64,000 nt of DNA from CAYWRZ01 sp964460845 (lineage in GTDB: Bacteria; Bacteroidota; Bacteroidia; Flavobacteriales_D; UBA2798): the NCBI GenBank assembly GCA_964460845.1, contig CAYWRZ010000004.1, forward strand, positions 186,001 to 250,000, in the 5' to 3' direction. The notes beneath the pieces are model-generated. The model did no database searches. It was not told the DNA's origin and was given only the letters and a program-made list of their open reading frames with translations. Positions 33,098-42,073 of this stretch are shown here, piece after piece. The translations under genes were made by a program, and so were the position numbers. Position 1 is the stretch's first letter. The number at the start of each line of letters is the position of its first letter.

Positions 33098-35209
33098 TTA
33101 CTTTGGTAATGCGGAAGCGTTTTCGTTCCAGTTCCAAATACAGTGCAGGCTTCCGCCTATTTTGATAAACACGTTGGGGTCGGCATCGCGTTCCACACTT
33201 TCGATTACCCCTTTTTTGTTGGAAGAAGAAGACAGGCTGTTTTCGTCGCGCCTGAAACGCGATCCCGATTCAAGGCTAAGCGTATTGAGCAACCTGAAGT
33301 TAACTTCGCCGTTGGGTAGTGGATTGATTTCGATGGTATAGCTTCCGAGCAGGTTAAAAGTAATGTCGTTAGCCGCCACGCTTGAATAAAAATTTTCGAC
33401 GGTATATTGTACAAAAAGCCTGAATTTCCCGGTTTTTCCCTTATCTATCCGGTGGCGTGTAAATTTATAGATGCGCTGTAGTGCAGGATGCGCAATGATC
33501 TCGCGGGTAGTGACCGCATTTTTTCGGAATACGAGTGGATACTGTGCCGTTCCCAGCTTTTTTTCGTTTCCCAGGTTGTAATACCAGATATAGGCCATAT
33601 CAAGCCAGGTAATGGCATCGGCTACTTGTTTTTTGCGCCCGCCTATATCCAAATCCGAAGCCGTAGTGCGATCGTCGAAATCATGTTTTACATTTTCGCT
33701 TAGCGAGGCATAAAATGAGCTTCGGTTTTGCCGCAGTATTCGGTTAAATTCACCGACAAATTGCGGCTGTTGTTGAACGAAGGCGGTCCAGTCCGATTGG
33801 ATAAAGTAAAATACGCGCCCTGCAGCGGCCACAATACTTTCTTTAAAAGCTTCTCTCACTTCGCTTTTCAAACTTCTTTCAGGTTCTTCCGTAACCGAGG
33901 GTTCCTCTTCGCAGGGGCTTACAGGAAGCGCATCGTTATATACAGGTTCTTCTTTGGGCTTTTCTTGCGGTCTTACCGGAATGAGATCCGTAAGTAATCC
34001 CTCACCGTTATTCATATCACCGTCCTGGTAGAGTGCTTTCAGCCCGGTAGCTTTTTCTACACTCCAGCTCTGATCGCCTTCACCGATCACCTGGATAAAC
34101 GGTTCGGTGATCTCCACCTTTACCTGGTTCCAAACGTCGTTGAGTGACAGCCCCCAAATCAGATCGAGATAGGGATTGTCGGAATCTTTCGAAAACAGCA
34201 ACTGTAGTCCTGCATCGACCACGAGGTTGAGGTCAAGCCATAGTGCCTGAATATCGCGGCTCCTTCCGAGATTGACTAAGTATTCGATTTCGCGGAGCTT
34301 CATCCTGAAAAAAATCAGCGTGCGGTAATCGGCTTTTTCGGGGGCTTTTGCCAGCATTTCACGAATCGATTTTTCGTCGATAAGGCTCAGGTTATCCCAG
34401 GTAGGCCATCGTAGAAAACGCTGCTTTTGGCTCCACAGTACAGAGGGCGACCCCGAAAGGTTTCGTTTCATAAAACGAGCCATATCGGCAAAATAGAGCA
34501 TGTATAGCAGCCTGAAGCAGGTTTCGGGATATTGTGTCAGGTGGCGAGGCTGTAACGCATTGATTATCGTGTAAAAAAGGTCCTTTTCTTTCAGCAGAAT
34601 TACGACATCGGCAAAATCTTCGCAGGGCGAAGTGAGCGTGATCGTATTTAGGATGTAGAGAATAGTGTCGATAGGAACAACGAGAACGCTTTTGACCGGC
34701 GAGATGTCTGAAAAATCAGGGAGTTTGTCGGGGACCGGAATGACTGGAAAATGCCGTGGATAACGGAAAATGGCATCTAACGTTTTTTCGAAAACCTCTT
34801 TGCCCAACTCCAGTGGGCTTTTACCTATTTGCACGTAGCGTATAAGCGTATCGATTTGATCGGCCAGGGCGGTTTTTTCGGTCGGCGTAAGCGGAATCAG
34901 CCGCGAGCTTGTTATCCGCACTTCATTTATGTCGCCGGTAAAATACAGGCAATAAATTTCGACCGAATCTTCGGGAATAAACCCTTCTGTGCCGTTTTCG
35001 CAATTATGATACTCCTGCTCTCCGCAACGCCTTACCCTGTACATGCCGTATGCCGATATGCCGAGAAACCTGACCAGTTCTCCCCGTGCTAAAGGCGGCT
35101 GGTAAAGCTGTTCGTCGGGAACGACCTGCCCTCGTGTCAGCGGACCCGGGTTTGTGTTGTAAAAGGCAGTATTCGGCGTGAGGATGCGGAGGATAATTAC
35201 CCGGTTCAT
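33098..35209 (-). CDS. Large protein of unknown function with SH3-like N-terminus
   Basis: A 703-residue protein with no signal peptide and no membrane segment. The first 95 residues look like an SH3-like barrel (ARGELVRFLGISAYGMYRVRRC, then GTEGFIPEDSVEIYCLYF). The next 300 residues are mainly helical (TPTEKTALADQIDTLIRYV; FRLLYMLYFADMARFM). An acidic Pro/Glu linker comes around 395-450, then another helical part (FYFIQSDWTAFVQQQPQFVGEFNRIL) and a beta-rich end. No family is recognised. It overlaps the preceding gene by 4 bp (ATGA), so it is translationally coupled and is the last gene of the 39-33 kb operon. Confidence 0.8.
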   Translation of the reverse strand: MNRVIILRILTPNTAFYNTNPGPLTRGQVVPDEQLYQPPLARGELVRFLGISAYGMYRVRRCGEQEYHNCENGTEGFIPEDSVEIYCLYFTGDINEVRITSSRLIPLTPTEKTALADQIDTLIRYVQIGKSPLELGKEVFEKTLDAIFRYPRHFPVIPVPDKLPDFSDISPVKSVLVVPIDTILYILNTITLTSPCEDFADVVILLKEKDLFYTIINALQPRHLTQYPETCFRLLYMLYFADMARFMKRNLSGSPSVLWSQKQRFLRWPTWDNLSLIDEKSIREMLAKAPEKADYRTLIFFRMKLREIEYLVNLGRSRDIQALWLDLNLVVDAGLQLLFSKDSDNPYLDLIWGLSLNDVWNQVKVEITEPFIQVIGEGDQSWSVEKATGLKALYQDGDMNNGEGLLTDLIPVRPQEKPKEEPVYNDALPVSPCEEEPSVTEEPERSLKSEVREAFKESIVAAAGRVFYFIQSDWTAFVQQQPQFVGEFNRILRQNRSSFYASLSENVKHDFDDRTTASDLDIGGRKKQVADAITWLDMAYIWYYNLGNEKKLGTAQYPLVFRKNAVTTREIIAHPALQRIYKFTRHRIDKGKTGKFRLFVQYTVENFYSSVAANDITFNLLGSYTIEINPLPNGEVNFRLLNTLSLESGSRFRRDENSLSSSSNKKGVIESVERDADPNVFIKIGGSLHCIWNWNENASALPK

Positions 35210-35982
35210 ACTTCAGGAAAATTGGGTAATTCACTTTGACCGGGAGGGTATTTCCGCTTGAGCGAAAGGGGGTCGCGTAGCCGCGCATTTAACGAAACGG
35301 GAATTTTATTTTCCACTTTTCGATGCGGTCTGAATCCGACGAAACCCGAGCTGCTCTGGGTAAGCGTAAGGCCGGTTGTAGCGGTCACAGGATCGTAAGT
35401 GGTTCCGGCACTGAATTCCCCTTCGGCATTTTCCGCTTCGAGCGTGGGGTTCAGGTAGGCAGATTCGTCAAATACCGGACAGTTCCACACCAAGCCCCAT
35501 ACCTGATTATTCAGCACATCTACCCGTACGTAAGCATTTGGTAAGGTGCTGTTTCCACGTAAGCGAACAAATTCGTTATTGTACACAGAGCCGTAGATCG
35601 TGTCGAGTGCCATCGTATAGAACACGTGGTGGTAAGCGATTCTTCCGCTGTTCTGATCTTCGACCGCTTCTACTTCTCCCGGGCGCAATGCATTGAAAGC
35701 ATTCAAAAGAGGAAATTTCTTTTTTTGTGTTTTTGCCAGCAAAGCAATACGGCCTTGCAGGTCTTCCAAAAAAACAGTGGCCGCTTTCCGCGCCGAAGCT
35801 TCCGGAACAAAGGTGGATGAGTTTTCGGGAATACCCATTGACACGAAAAAACGACCATCGGGAAAAAATTCCCAACAGGGCCAGCGATCGGGTATGCCAA
35901 GAACCTCCCGGAGCAGATTTTGGTGCTCCGGAAGATTGAGATTGGCAGCACGGTATTGTTTTACCTGAAACTGAACGGACAT
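35206..35982 (-). CDS. Unknown protein, middle gene of the three-gene operon
   Basis: A 258-residue soluble protein, unrecognised. Its N-terminal half is mixed (VLGIPDRWPCWEFFPDGRFFVSMGI; ARKAATVFLEDLQGRIALLAKTQKKKFPLLNAF). The middle is beta-rich (IAYHHVFYTMALDTIYGSVY; LPNAYVRVDVLNNQVWGLVW). The C-terminus has repeated turns and ends in a Pro-rich basic tail (PLSLKRKYPPGQ). It starts 62 bp after the 1011-residue gene and overlaps the next by 4 bp. Without recognised domains its role can only be linked to its neighbours. Confidence 0.75.
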   Translation of the reverse strand: MSVQFQVKQYRAANLNLPEHQNLLREVLGIPDRWPCWEFFPDGRFFVSMGIPENSSTFVPEASARKAATVFLEDLQGRIALLAKTQKKKFPLLNAFNALRPGEVEAVEDQNSGRIAYHHVFYTMALDTIYGSVYNNEFVRLRGNSTLPNAYVRVDVLNNQVWGLVWNCPVFDESAYLNPTLEAENAEGEFSAGTTYDPVTATTGLTLTQSSSGFVGFRPHRKVENKIPVSLNARLRDPLSLKRKYPPGQSELPNFPEV

Positions 35983-36044
35983 AATCTGAAAAGCGTAAAG
36001 TTCGGTGCCTTTATGGCCTGCGATAGTTCTTATTTACCGTTATG

Positions 36045-39000
36045 CTACGGATTGAGTAGCTCGTCGCTATAATCGGGTAATACGGGTGGAATGTCGGGCT
36101 GTAGCATTACCAGGTTGGTGGGTAGCTTGAGTGTCCACGGAGTGCCTACCGGTTCTCCTTCGGGGTCTTGCTCTTCTGATTCCCGAATCTCTTGTGCGAT
36201 CGAGAGGTAAAGTTCGTCGTCTATTGTGGGCGCATCTCCGCCGTTCCAAATCTGACCGCTATATACATAGTAGAGCGCTGCATTTGCAAAAAGCGGACGT
36301 ACAGGCACTACTACACGGGCGTATCCCGCTTGTAGGAACTTGGCAAAAAGCGGATCGGTGTCTTCGTAATTGCGCACTACAGTCCAGTTCTTTTTCCGTC
36401 CCCAGAAATAGGGATAAAACAGGTACATCATGTTGTGCCATTCGAAAGCCTGTTCAAAAAACTTGACGTAATTTCCTTCTACGATGGCTTCGGAGTTAGA
36501 AAACTGCGGATAGCCCTGCGAAGGCTGGTTGTCCATCATCGCGTCGAAAGCCTCGTATTTTTGACCGGTAAACAGTTCGAGAGCCGCACGTTTGAGCTCT
36601 TCGCGTTCAATTTCGCGGTTGCGTCCGGGATTGTTGCCGAGAATGGCCACACCGGCTTGTATGCTGGCCGCGTTAAGACTTGCCTGATAAGATGCGTACA
36701 GATTGTTGTAGGCATCGACGATAGCTTTATAAGTCGCGATTTTCCATTTTTCGAGCGTAGCCTGCGTACGTTGGCAGAGCACTTCCACGTTGATGATATA
36801 GGAGTTAGGAAAATCCGATATTACCGAAAAAGGCACTACTTGGGTTTCATCATTCAGTAGCACGGTGTACTGGCTGCTGTCGCTTTGCCATTTATCACCT
36901 ACCAGCACGTTTACCCATCCCGACCACGATTTTATAATTTTTACAATTGCCGATTTCGCGACATACCCGTCGGGAACTTCCAGGTCGTTGCTCGAAAAGG
37001 TAACGGGCCAGGGGTAGGGATCGCTATTGGGTACTTTGTCTTTGTTAAAGGCACGGCATACCCATTGATGGAGCGAAGGTGGCGGCTCTATGTCATTTAC
37101 ACCGTATTGCGCAGCAAGCTGTGCGTAATTGCTTTCGGTGATGTCATTAAAATTCTTCAGGTTGTTTTCTGCCAGCGGGGTGGGTTTCTCGAATACTTTT
37201 CCTTCGCCGCTACGGGTAGCTTTGCTGTAGATGTGGAAAGCGGCCGGTTCGGGAATCATAAATTCGAACATGAGTCGTTCGCCGTAATTGACGACCTGCG
37301 AGAGGTAAAATTTGTCGATCCAGTGGTACATACCTATCACGTGGTCGGTACCGTTTTTGTTGTCGAAACCGTGCTTATTGATTTCGACCACCTCGTTGAT
37401 AGTGGTTCTGGAGCGTTGCTCGCGGACGCGTTCGGCCACCCGTTTGGCGGCTCTTTCTGTAATTTCCTTGGCGTACGAGGAAGCGGTTTTGATCGCTTCG
37501 GTCGAGGCGGTCGAAGAAGTAAAAGAACTGCTCGTGTTACCGTTGTAGGAAGAAGAAATTTTTGCCGGACCGTATTCTGCCGAAATGGTTACTCCAAAAC
37601 CTCCGTCGATGGAAGAGTCGGTGCTGGTCGTTTCATCGATCACATTCGACACCTCTCTTTCCAGCTCATAGCGCTCGGTAGTCTGGGTATCGCGTTCGGT
37701 TTCGGTCGAAGTTTCCGTTTCGCTGGTAAAAGTTTCCTCTACGCGGTGCAAAGTACGGTGTTCCCGCTCTTTGTACTCCGACTTCATGATGTTTTCGATG
37801 TGTGCAATTTCGCCCGGTTCGTACTTGAGCAACTGTTGCCTGACCATCAACAGATCGCCCATTCCTACAGGCTTGATATTTCCCGAACCCGAAGGAATCG
37901 TAGTGCCATAAAAGGGCGAGCAAGGATCCTGGTTATCGGCAATGTCCAGAACTTCTGCACAGTATAGCGAGGTCGATACGAGGGTGGTACCGATAAGCAC
38001 CAGCTTTTCTTTGGGTTTACTTTTTTGAAATACGATGCTGGTTTTATCGTCTATGTTTTTTCGGATGCGTTCGGCAATGGTGTCGATCCGCATGTACACA
38101 TGAGAAATCTTGAGTTCGTTAAATACGTTTTTCGTGAGGTTCGAAAGTCCGTTATAGGTATCGGTACTCAGGTACATCGGGTCTTGCGGAGAGGCTTCGG
38201 GCGAGGGACGCGACGGGTCTTCTTCGGCCGAGTTGAACGTTTCACGGCGTCTGTCTTCTGCGGTCTTGTTCGAAAAAGACGTTTGATACCCCTGATTTTC
38301 AAAAGCGAGCATCACTTCATTAAGGGTGCGGGTATATCTCGAAATTCTTTCGAGTGCCGCTTCTTTTTCCGGGTCGCCTGAGTCTATCGGCTCATGATTT
38401 TCTTCGATCACATTTTCGATGATCGGTAGCGGGAATACGGGTTTGGGAAGAATAAGAGGGGCAAGCGCCATTTTACGGAAACCTTTTTCAGTATCGAGGC
38501 GAGGGTTTTCTGCGACAGCTTGCTCACAGAGGTTTACCGTACGCAGGATTTGTGTAAACAAATCACGCATAGCGTAGTTTTTCGGCAGTACGCTTTCGGC
38601 AAAAAGATTGTCCCAAAAAGCGTTTATAACTTCGGAGTAACGATCGCCGTTCATCACCTCTTCGATAGTTAGAGGATCGAGAATACCGTTTACTACTTCC
38701 AAAAAGTGAGTGCGGGTATCGGTAAAATTAACGCTTACAAGGTAATCGAGTATGGGCCGTACCCAAGGGAACCCCTGGTATATAATATCGGCCGTAGGCA
38801 CGTAATAGGGGTCTTCGGCCCTGAAATCTTTAACTGCTTGTTCCATAGCCGCTCTGGGCTCGGGTTCTTCGAGTGCCCTGACCAATCTTTGATAAAGTGT
38901 GGTGCGTGCCTCGTTTTCGTTTTCTGCCATCGCTCCTCTTTGCTGCTGCGGTTCTTCTTCCTGGAGCGTAGGATAACTTACAAAACCGGATTCAAGATCT

Positions 39001-39080
39001 TCTTCCGTAAGCTTTTGTACGGGGCGGAGATTCATAAATTTAAATACCGCGTCCTCAAGAATTAGGCTTTCTTCTTCCAT
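36045..39080 (-). CDS. Large helical protein of unknown function, first gene of the operon
   Basis: A 1011-residue protein without signal peptide. The acidic N-terminus (about 1-60) precedes a helical region (about 60-330). A central block (about 420-560) has charged, Thr/Glu-rich coiled-coil-like sequence (IENIMKSEYKEREHRTLHR; TETSTETERDTQTTERYELERE), a Gly/Ser segment (GGFGVTISAEYGPAKIS) and an Arg-rich helix (YAKEITERAAKRVAERVREQ). It is followed by NYGERLMFEFMIPEPAAF, a beta domain (about 700-790) and a further helical end. I have a vague memory of similar unnamed proteins elsewhere but cannot give a function. It could be structural, a membrane-active factor, or part of a delivery apparatus. 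Confidence 0.8.
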   Translation of the reverse strand: MEEESLILEDAVFKFMNLRPVQKLTEEDLESGFVSYPTLQEEEPQQQRGAMAENENEARTTLYQRLVRALEEPEPRAAMEQAVKDFRAEDPYYVPTADIIYQGFPWVRPILDYLVSVNFTDTRTHFLEVVNGILDPLTIEEVMNGDRYSEVINAFWDNLFAESVLPKNYAMRDLFTQILRTVNLCEQAVAENPRLDTEKGFRKMALAPLILPKPVFPLPIIENVIEENHEPIDSGDPEKEAALERISRYTRTLNEVMLAFENQGYQTSFSNKTAEDRRRETFNSAEEDPSRPSPEASPQDPMYLSTDTYNGLSNLTKNVFNELKISHVYMRIDTIAERIRKNIDDKTSIVFQKSKPKEKLVLIGTTLVSTSLYCAEVLDIADNQDPCSPFYGTTIPSGSGNIKPVGMGDLLMVRQQLLKYEPGEIAHIENIMKSEYKEREHRTLHRVEETFTSETETSTETERDTQTTERYELEREVSNVIDETTSTDSSIDGGFGVTISAEYGPAKISSSYNGNTSSSFTSSTASTEAIKTASSYAKEITERAAKRVAERVREQRSRTTINEVVEINKHGFDNKNGTDHVIGMYHWIDKFYLSQVVNYGERLMFEFMIPEPAAFHIYSKATRSGEGKVFEKPTPLAENNLKNFNDITESNYAQLAAQYGVNDIEPPPSLHQWVCRAFNKDKVPNSDPYPWPVTFSSNDLEVPDGYVAKSAIVKIIKSWSGWVNVLVGDKWQSDSSQYTVLLNDETQVVPFSVISDFPNSYIINVEVLCQRTQATLEKWKIATYKAIVDAYNNLYASYQASLNAASIQAGVAILGNNPGRNREIEREELKRAALELFTGQKYEAFDAMMDNQPSQGYPQFSNSEAIVEGNYVKFFEQAFEWHNMMYLFYPYFWGRKKNWTVVRNYEDTDPLFAKFLQAGYARVVVPVRPLFANAALYYVYSGQIWNGGDAPTIDDELYLSIAQEIRESEEQDPEGEPVGTPWTLKLPTNLVMLQPDIPPVLPDYSDELLNP

Positions 39081-39159
39081 AAATACGTAAAGATTAACTG
39101 TTATTCTATTAATAAAAACGAGCTCTATATACGCCCTTTAATAATCCCGATAAACTAAT

Positions 39160-39196
39160 GGGTATAAAAAATAAGGGACTCTAAGTATAGAGTCCC
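39160..39196 (-). terminator. Terminator of the thioesterase gene
   Basis: Perfect 9-bp stem GGGACTCTA (39175-39183) / TAGAGTCCC (39188-39196) with a 4-nt loop. On the minus strand it is followed by TTATTTTTTATA. It lies about 95 bp past the stop at 39290. Confidence 0.85.
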
Positions 39197-39289
39197 AAGA
39201 TATAAAAAAATAAATTAAATAAAATAGAATGAGAGAAAAAACTATTCTTTTAAATAGGGAAAAAAGCAGTCGGAGGGAAGATAGAATAG

Positions 39290-39676
39290 TTATTGCAAAA
39301 TCTTCACCGGCCTTTTTTGATCGTCTATCGCCACAAAAGTAAAGTGTCCGGTCACGGCTTTTTCGCGTTCGTTCGAATACATCTGTTCGATATAAATATC
39401 CACTTTCACTTTTAGGCTGGTATTGCCAATGTAGCTTACCTTTCCTATCAGTTCGATGATCGTTCCGGCGGGAATCGGTTTTTTGAAATCGATCCGGTCT
39501 GAAGACACCGTAACCATGCGTTGTCGGCTAAAGCGAGTGGCGGTGATAAATGCGACTTCGTCCATCGCGTGCATGGCGGTTCCGCCGAATAGGGTGTCAT
39601 AGTGGTTGGTGGTGTTCGGAAAAACCGCTTTAAAAATATGAGTTTCCGATTGGGCTATTTTTTCTTCTAAAATCAT
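39290..39676 (-). CDS. Acyl-CoA thioesterase (hotdog fold, YciA/BACH type)
   Basis: A 128-residue protein matching the acyl-CoA hydrolase group of hotdog thioesterases: FPNTTNHYDTLFGGTAMHAMDEVAFITATR holds the conserved Asn-His and the Gly-Gly-x-x-Met-x-x-Met-Asp-Glu block, with later SSDRIDFKKPIPAGTIIEL and the strand VTGHFTFVAID. Such enzymes hydrolyse short- to medium-chain acyl-CoAs in the cytosol. It starts 27 bp after the CWC gene, so both may share the transcript led by the cobalamin riboswitch. Confidence 0.92.
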   Translation of the reverse strand: MILEEKIAQSETHIFKAVFPNTTNHYDTLFGGTAMHAMDEVAFITATRFSRQRMVTVSSDRIDFKKPIPAGTIIELIGKVSYIGNTSLKVKVDIYIEQMYSNEREKAVTGHFTFVAIDDQKRPVKILQ

Positions 39677-39703
39677 GGTTTCAAAAAATGAGGTGGATTA
39701 AAT

Positions 39704-39922
39704 TTAGGTAGAACGACTTGTTTTTTGGGAAGGGGAAGCCTTGGGTTTGCTGAAAAACTGCAGGCATTGTGGACAAAGGCAATCGTTATAGGTCGCTGAC
39801 AGCGCTGTGCCGGTTTTTGTGTCGAGATTAATTTGACTGCAATGACAAAGGGAGATGTTATCCCTTTTGCAGGAAAAGCTTTTTTGGCAACGGGGACAAT
39901 ATTTCAGGGGTGTTTCAGCCAT
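39704..39922 (-). CDS. Small cysteine-rich CWC-type protein
   Basis: A 72-residue protein from ATG 39922. The frame is open upstream to 40093 (TTG), but that part has no domain and lies in the riboswitch leader. Cysteine pairs YCPRCQKSF, CKRDN, LCHCSQI and CLCPQCLQFF match the cysteine-rich CWC family (PF14375), thought to bind metal. The function is unknown. Position directly behind a cobalamin riboswitch suggests a link with cobalamin or cobalt supply, which is inference. Confidence 0.8.
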   Translation of the reverse strand: MAETPLKYCPRCQKSFSCKRDNISLCHCSQINLDTKTGTALSATYNDCLCPQCLQFFSKPKASPSQKTSRST

Positions 39923-40124
39923 ACGATGCAAAGCGGGTATTCTATGTGTTTTAGGGCGAGCAAGGTTCGCGAATACAAGCTGAGACGTGCCGAATGAAGT
40001 GTGCTGCAAACAGGAAAACCGAGTAAAGGGGAATACGTTTTTACCGTAGTACATCTCCTGTTCGGCTGCGGCTTCAATCCGCGAAAGAAACAACCGAATT
40101 CGCCTTTGTCCGGCGATCCGAAAA

Positions 40125-40255
40125 GGGCAGGTAATCTGGCTTATACGTTCGGATCTCTTTCCGTATCGGAAGAAATTTGCTTGTACTTACAGTTGCGCGA
40201 CAGCCCGTGAATTGCACACGGTTCCCCTGAGTGGGCTTTTAGACCCGTACCTTTT
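40125..40255 (-). promoter_or_regulatory. Cobalamin (adenosylcobalamin) riboswitch
   Basis: On the minus strand, running from about 40255 to 40125, the conserved blocks appear in order: GGTACGGGTCTAAAAGCCC, then GGGAACCGTGTGCAATTC (the GGGAA...GGTG...AATTC part), GGGCTGTCGCGCAACTGTAA (the B12-box region), and finally AAGCCAGATTACCTGCCC. Order, spacing and the closing AGCCAGA..ACCTGCC element are diagnostic. The next genes on that strand are the CWC protein (ATG 39922, 200 nt further) and the thioesterase. The leader between riboswitch and ATG has no obvious extra gene. Confidence 0.92.
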
Positions 40256-40611
40256 TCGGCAAAAACAATAAAGAACGCTTCGGGGGTAAATATACGCAAA
40301 GTGTTGGTTCGTGGTGTCGAAAATGCTTTTCTGTATAATTTGGAGCGAACGTTTATACTACCAGAAATTCGGTTTGGAAATACTTTTTCGTTTTCGTAGG
40401 GAATTCCCACCACGCCCCCTTCCCGGGAGTAATTTACAGGTTTTGAAAACGCCCGCCAAGTCTTTTTCTCCGCATCCTGAAACTTCGCTCCCGGAGCTTC
40501 CCTCTCCTGCTTTCTTACTCAAAAAAAGCCTTGTACGTGTACTGCAATTCGGGAAAATAAAGAGAAGCCAAATGCGGATAAGCAGAAAAATAAAAAGAAG
40601 TATGCCGAATC
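40256..40611 (-). other. 356-bp gap upstream of the riboswitch
   Basis: It should contain the promoter of the riboswitch transcript, but no clear TAnnTTTG box stands out. Short frames on the plus strand (such as one starting at 40311) have no family features and an unusual composition, so I call no gene. Confidence 0.5.
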
Positions 40612-41034
40612 TCAGATACCGGGTAAAGCGTTGATCTTCTCAATTTTCAGGTAGCGCTCAAAAAAGAAAGTTTGTCCCTGACGATCCGCTTCTTTATACA
40701 ATAATAAGGCTTTGCGGTAAAATTGCAGCGCCTTTTCGGACTGCTCTTCACGTTCCAGCAATTCGGCCGACTGGTAAAGCACCTCGGCCAGCTTGTCGAA
40801 ATACTCGGGATCGAGCTGCGTTTTTTCAGACAGAATAGCGATAAATTCCGAATCGGGTAGTGCGGCAATTTCTTCGGAATCGAGTGTCAATACGGCTTTC
40901 ATTTCTCGTGCGGTGCTTTCGAGCGCTTCCCGTATCTCTTCCTGACCGGTAATTCCAAGTAGCTTTTCCAGCACTTTTTCAAGCATTTTCCCGGCCTGAT
41001 CAATCTGTTTTTTAAGATAATCTTTTCTAAACAT
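40612..41034 (-). CDS. Small helical protein, DUF6483-like
   Basis: A 140-residue all-helical protein. The start MFRKDYLKKQIDQAGKMLEKVLEKLLGI resembles DUF6483-type proteins, and the C-terminal part (YQSAELLEREEQSEKALQFYRKALLLYKEA) looks like one TPR motif. No catalytic motif is seen. It is preceded on the same strand by the pentapeptide-repeat gene 29 bp away, so cotranscription is likely. The function is unknown. Confidence 0.75.
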   Translation of the reverse strand: MFRKDYLKKQIDQAGKMLEKVLEKLLGITGQEEIREALESTAREMKAVLTLDSEEIAALPDSEFIAILSEKTQLDPEYFDKLAEVLYQSAELLEREEQSEKALQFYRKALLLYKEADRQGQTFFFERYLKIEKINALPGI

Positions 41035-41063
41035 AAGGGTATAAAATGAAGGTGAACCGGTGT

Positions 41064-41636
41064 TTATTCGATAATAAGGTCGTACTGATCGAGCAGTCCG
41101 GCGATACCGTCGGCCGAAAAACGCGCTTTGCGCAGATCGTTAAGCTCGGGGTGAATGCTGTAATTACGCGCAGTAGTAAAATCGGCTTTGCTCAGGTTGC
41201 TCCGGTTAAAGAGTGCGCCACTCAGTTCGCAGGCAGAAAATACCGCTTCGCCGAGGTTGGCACCCGAAAAATTCACCTCTTTTAGCGAGCAGGAAACGAA
41301 GCGGGTATGCGGCATTTTTTTTCCCATGAAAGAGGAATAATCAAGCAGGCATTCGGTAAAATTTACGCTAAATAGAAAATCGGGGCAGTCGCTGAAAATG
41401 ATCCCAATCAGCTTGCAGCCTTCAAAAGAAGCATTAGAAAGTGTAGTGCCGTTTAACTTGACCGAAGCCAGGTTACAGCCGTTAAAACGGCAATCCGTAA
41501 AGCGGCACTGTAGAAACAGGCTGTTGGAAAAATCGCAGTGATTGAACGTGCACGATTCAAATTTCCGGTTTTTCAGCGTCTCTCCTACAAAGCTGAGCTT
41601 ATCAAATGTTTGCTGTTCGTGCCAAATCGCTTCCAT
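41064..41636 (-). CDS. Pentapeptide-repeat protein
   Basis: A 190-residue protein made of A(N/D)LxX pentapeptides from about residue 20 to 165: KFESCTFNHCDFSNSLFLQC, CRFTDCRFNGCNLASVKLNG, NFSGANLGEAVFSACELSGA and so on, which form a right-handed quadrilateral beta helix. The C-terminus ends with a short helix (GLLDQYDLIIE). Size and sequence resemble the McbG/Qnr-like group that protects DNA gyrase, but this cannot be decided by eye. It lies 17 bp behind the VOC gene. Confidence 0.88.
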   Translation of the reverse strand: MEAIWHEQQTFDKLSFVGETLKNRKFESCTFNHCDFSNSLFLQCRFTDCRFNGCNLASVKLNGTTLSNASFEGCKLIGIIFSDCPDFLFSVNFTECLLDYSSFMGKKMPHTRFVSCSLKEVNFSGANLGEAVFSACELSGALFNRSNLSKADFTTARNYSIHPELNDLRKARFSADGIAGLLDQYDLIIE

Positions 41637-41652
41637 GTGCCGTGACTAACTT

Positions 41653-42012
41653 TTACTGCGAAGTTGCGGCTTTTTCTCCGAATTTGAGCAGGTTCCCGTC
41701 TGGATCCCGGAGATAAAATTCGCGCATTCCCCAGGCTTGCGTGCAAAGCGGTACCACTACAGCGGGCAGGTGGCCATAACGCGCGTAAAGCGCATCGATA
41801 GTGGCTACCCGTATGTAAAAGCTGGAAGATGCCGGCAGGGCAGGGTCATCGCATTTCCACAAGTGAAATTCCAGGTTTTCGAGATACAGGATCAGCAGGT
41901 CAGCGAATTCACTCTCAAGTCGGCAACCCAGCGTGTCGCAGTAAAATGCCTTGGCCCGGTTAAAATCGAGGGTAGGAAGCTGTGGAACTGCTCGCTCGAG
42001 AACGTAAGACAT
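41653..42012 (-). CDS. VOC-family (glyoxalase/bleomycin resistance-like) protein
   Basis: A 119-residue protein of one VOC unit pair: VPQLPTLDFNRAKAFYCDTLGCRLE at the N-terminus, LEFHLWKCDDP in the middle and MREFYLRDPDGNLLKFGE at the end. The last is the typical metal or ligand-side motif. The size and the EFHLW/EFYLRDPDGN combination are those of bleomycin-binding-like members, which sequester a drug as dimers. Drug binding is not proven. Probably an operon with the two genes after it. Confidence 0.88.
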   Translation of the reverse strand: MSYVLERAVPQLPTLDFNRAKAFYCDTLGCRLESEFADLLILYLENLEFHLWKCDDPALPASSSFYIRVATIDALYARYGHLPAVVVPLCTQAWGMREFYLRDPDGNLLKFGEKAATSQ

Positions 42013-42073
42013 CGATGACTATTTTGCCAAATTTACACTAAGGAATCCAAAACGGATTACCGCAACCTCATGC

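Noticed and set aside
36885..37967. 360-residue open frame on the plus strand within the 1011-residue gene
   Set aside because: Antisense to a longer frame in a consistent operon; Phe/Val/Gly-rich sequence with no family signal is typical of a shadow frame.
39923..40093. N-terminal extension of the CWC protein into the riboswitch leader
   Set aside because: No domain or start of good quality; CWC homology begins at ATG 39922.
40311..40634. 107-residue plus-strand frame
   Set aside because: Runs into the minus-strand DUF6483-like gene and has random-looking basic composition.
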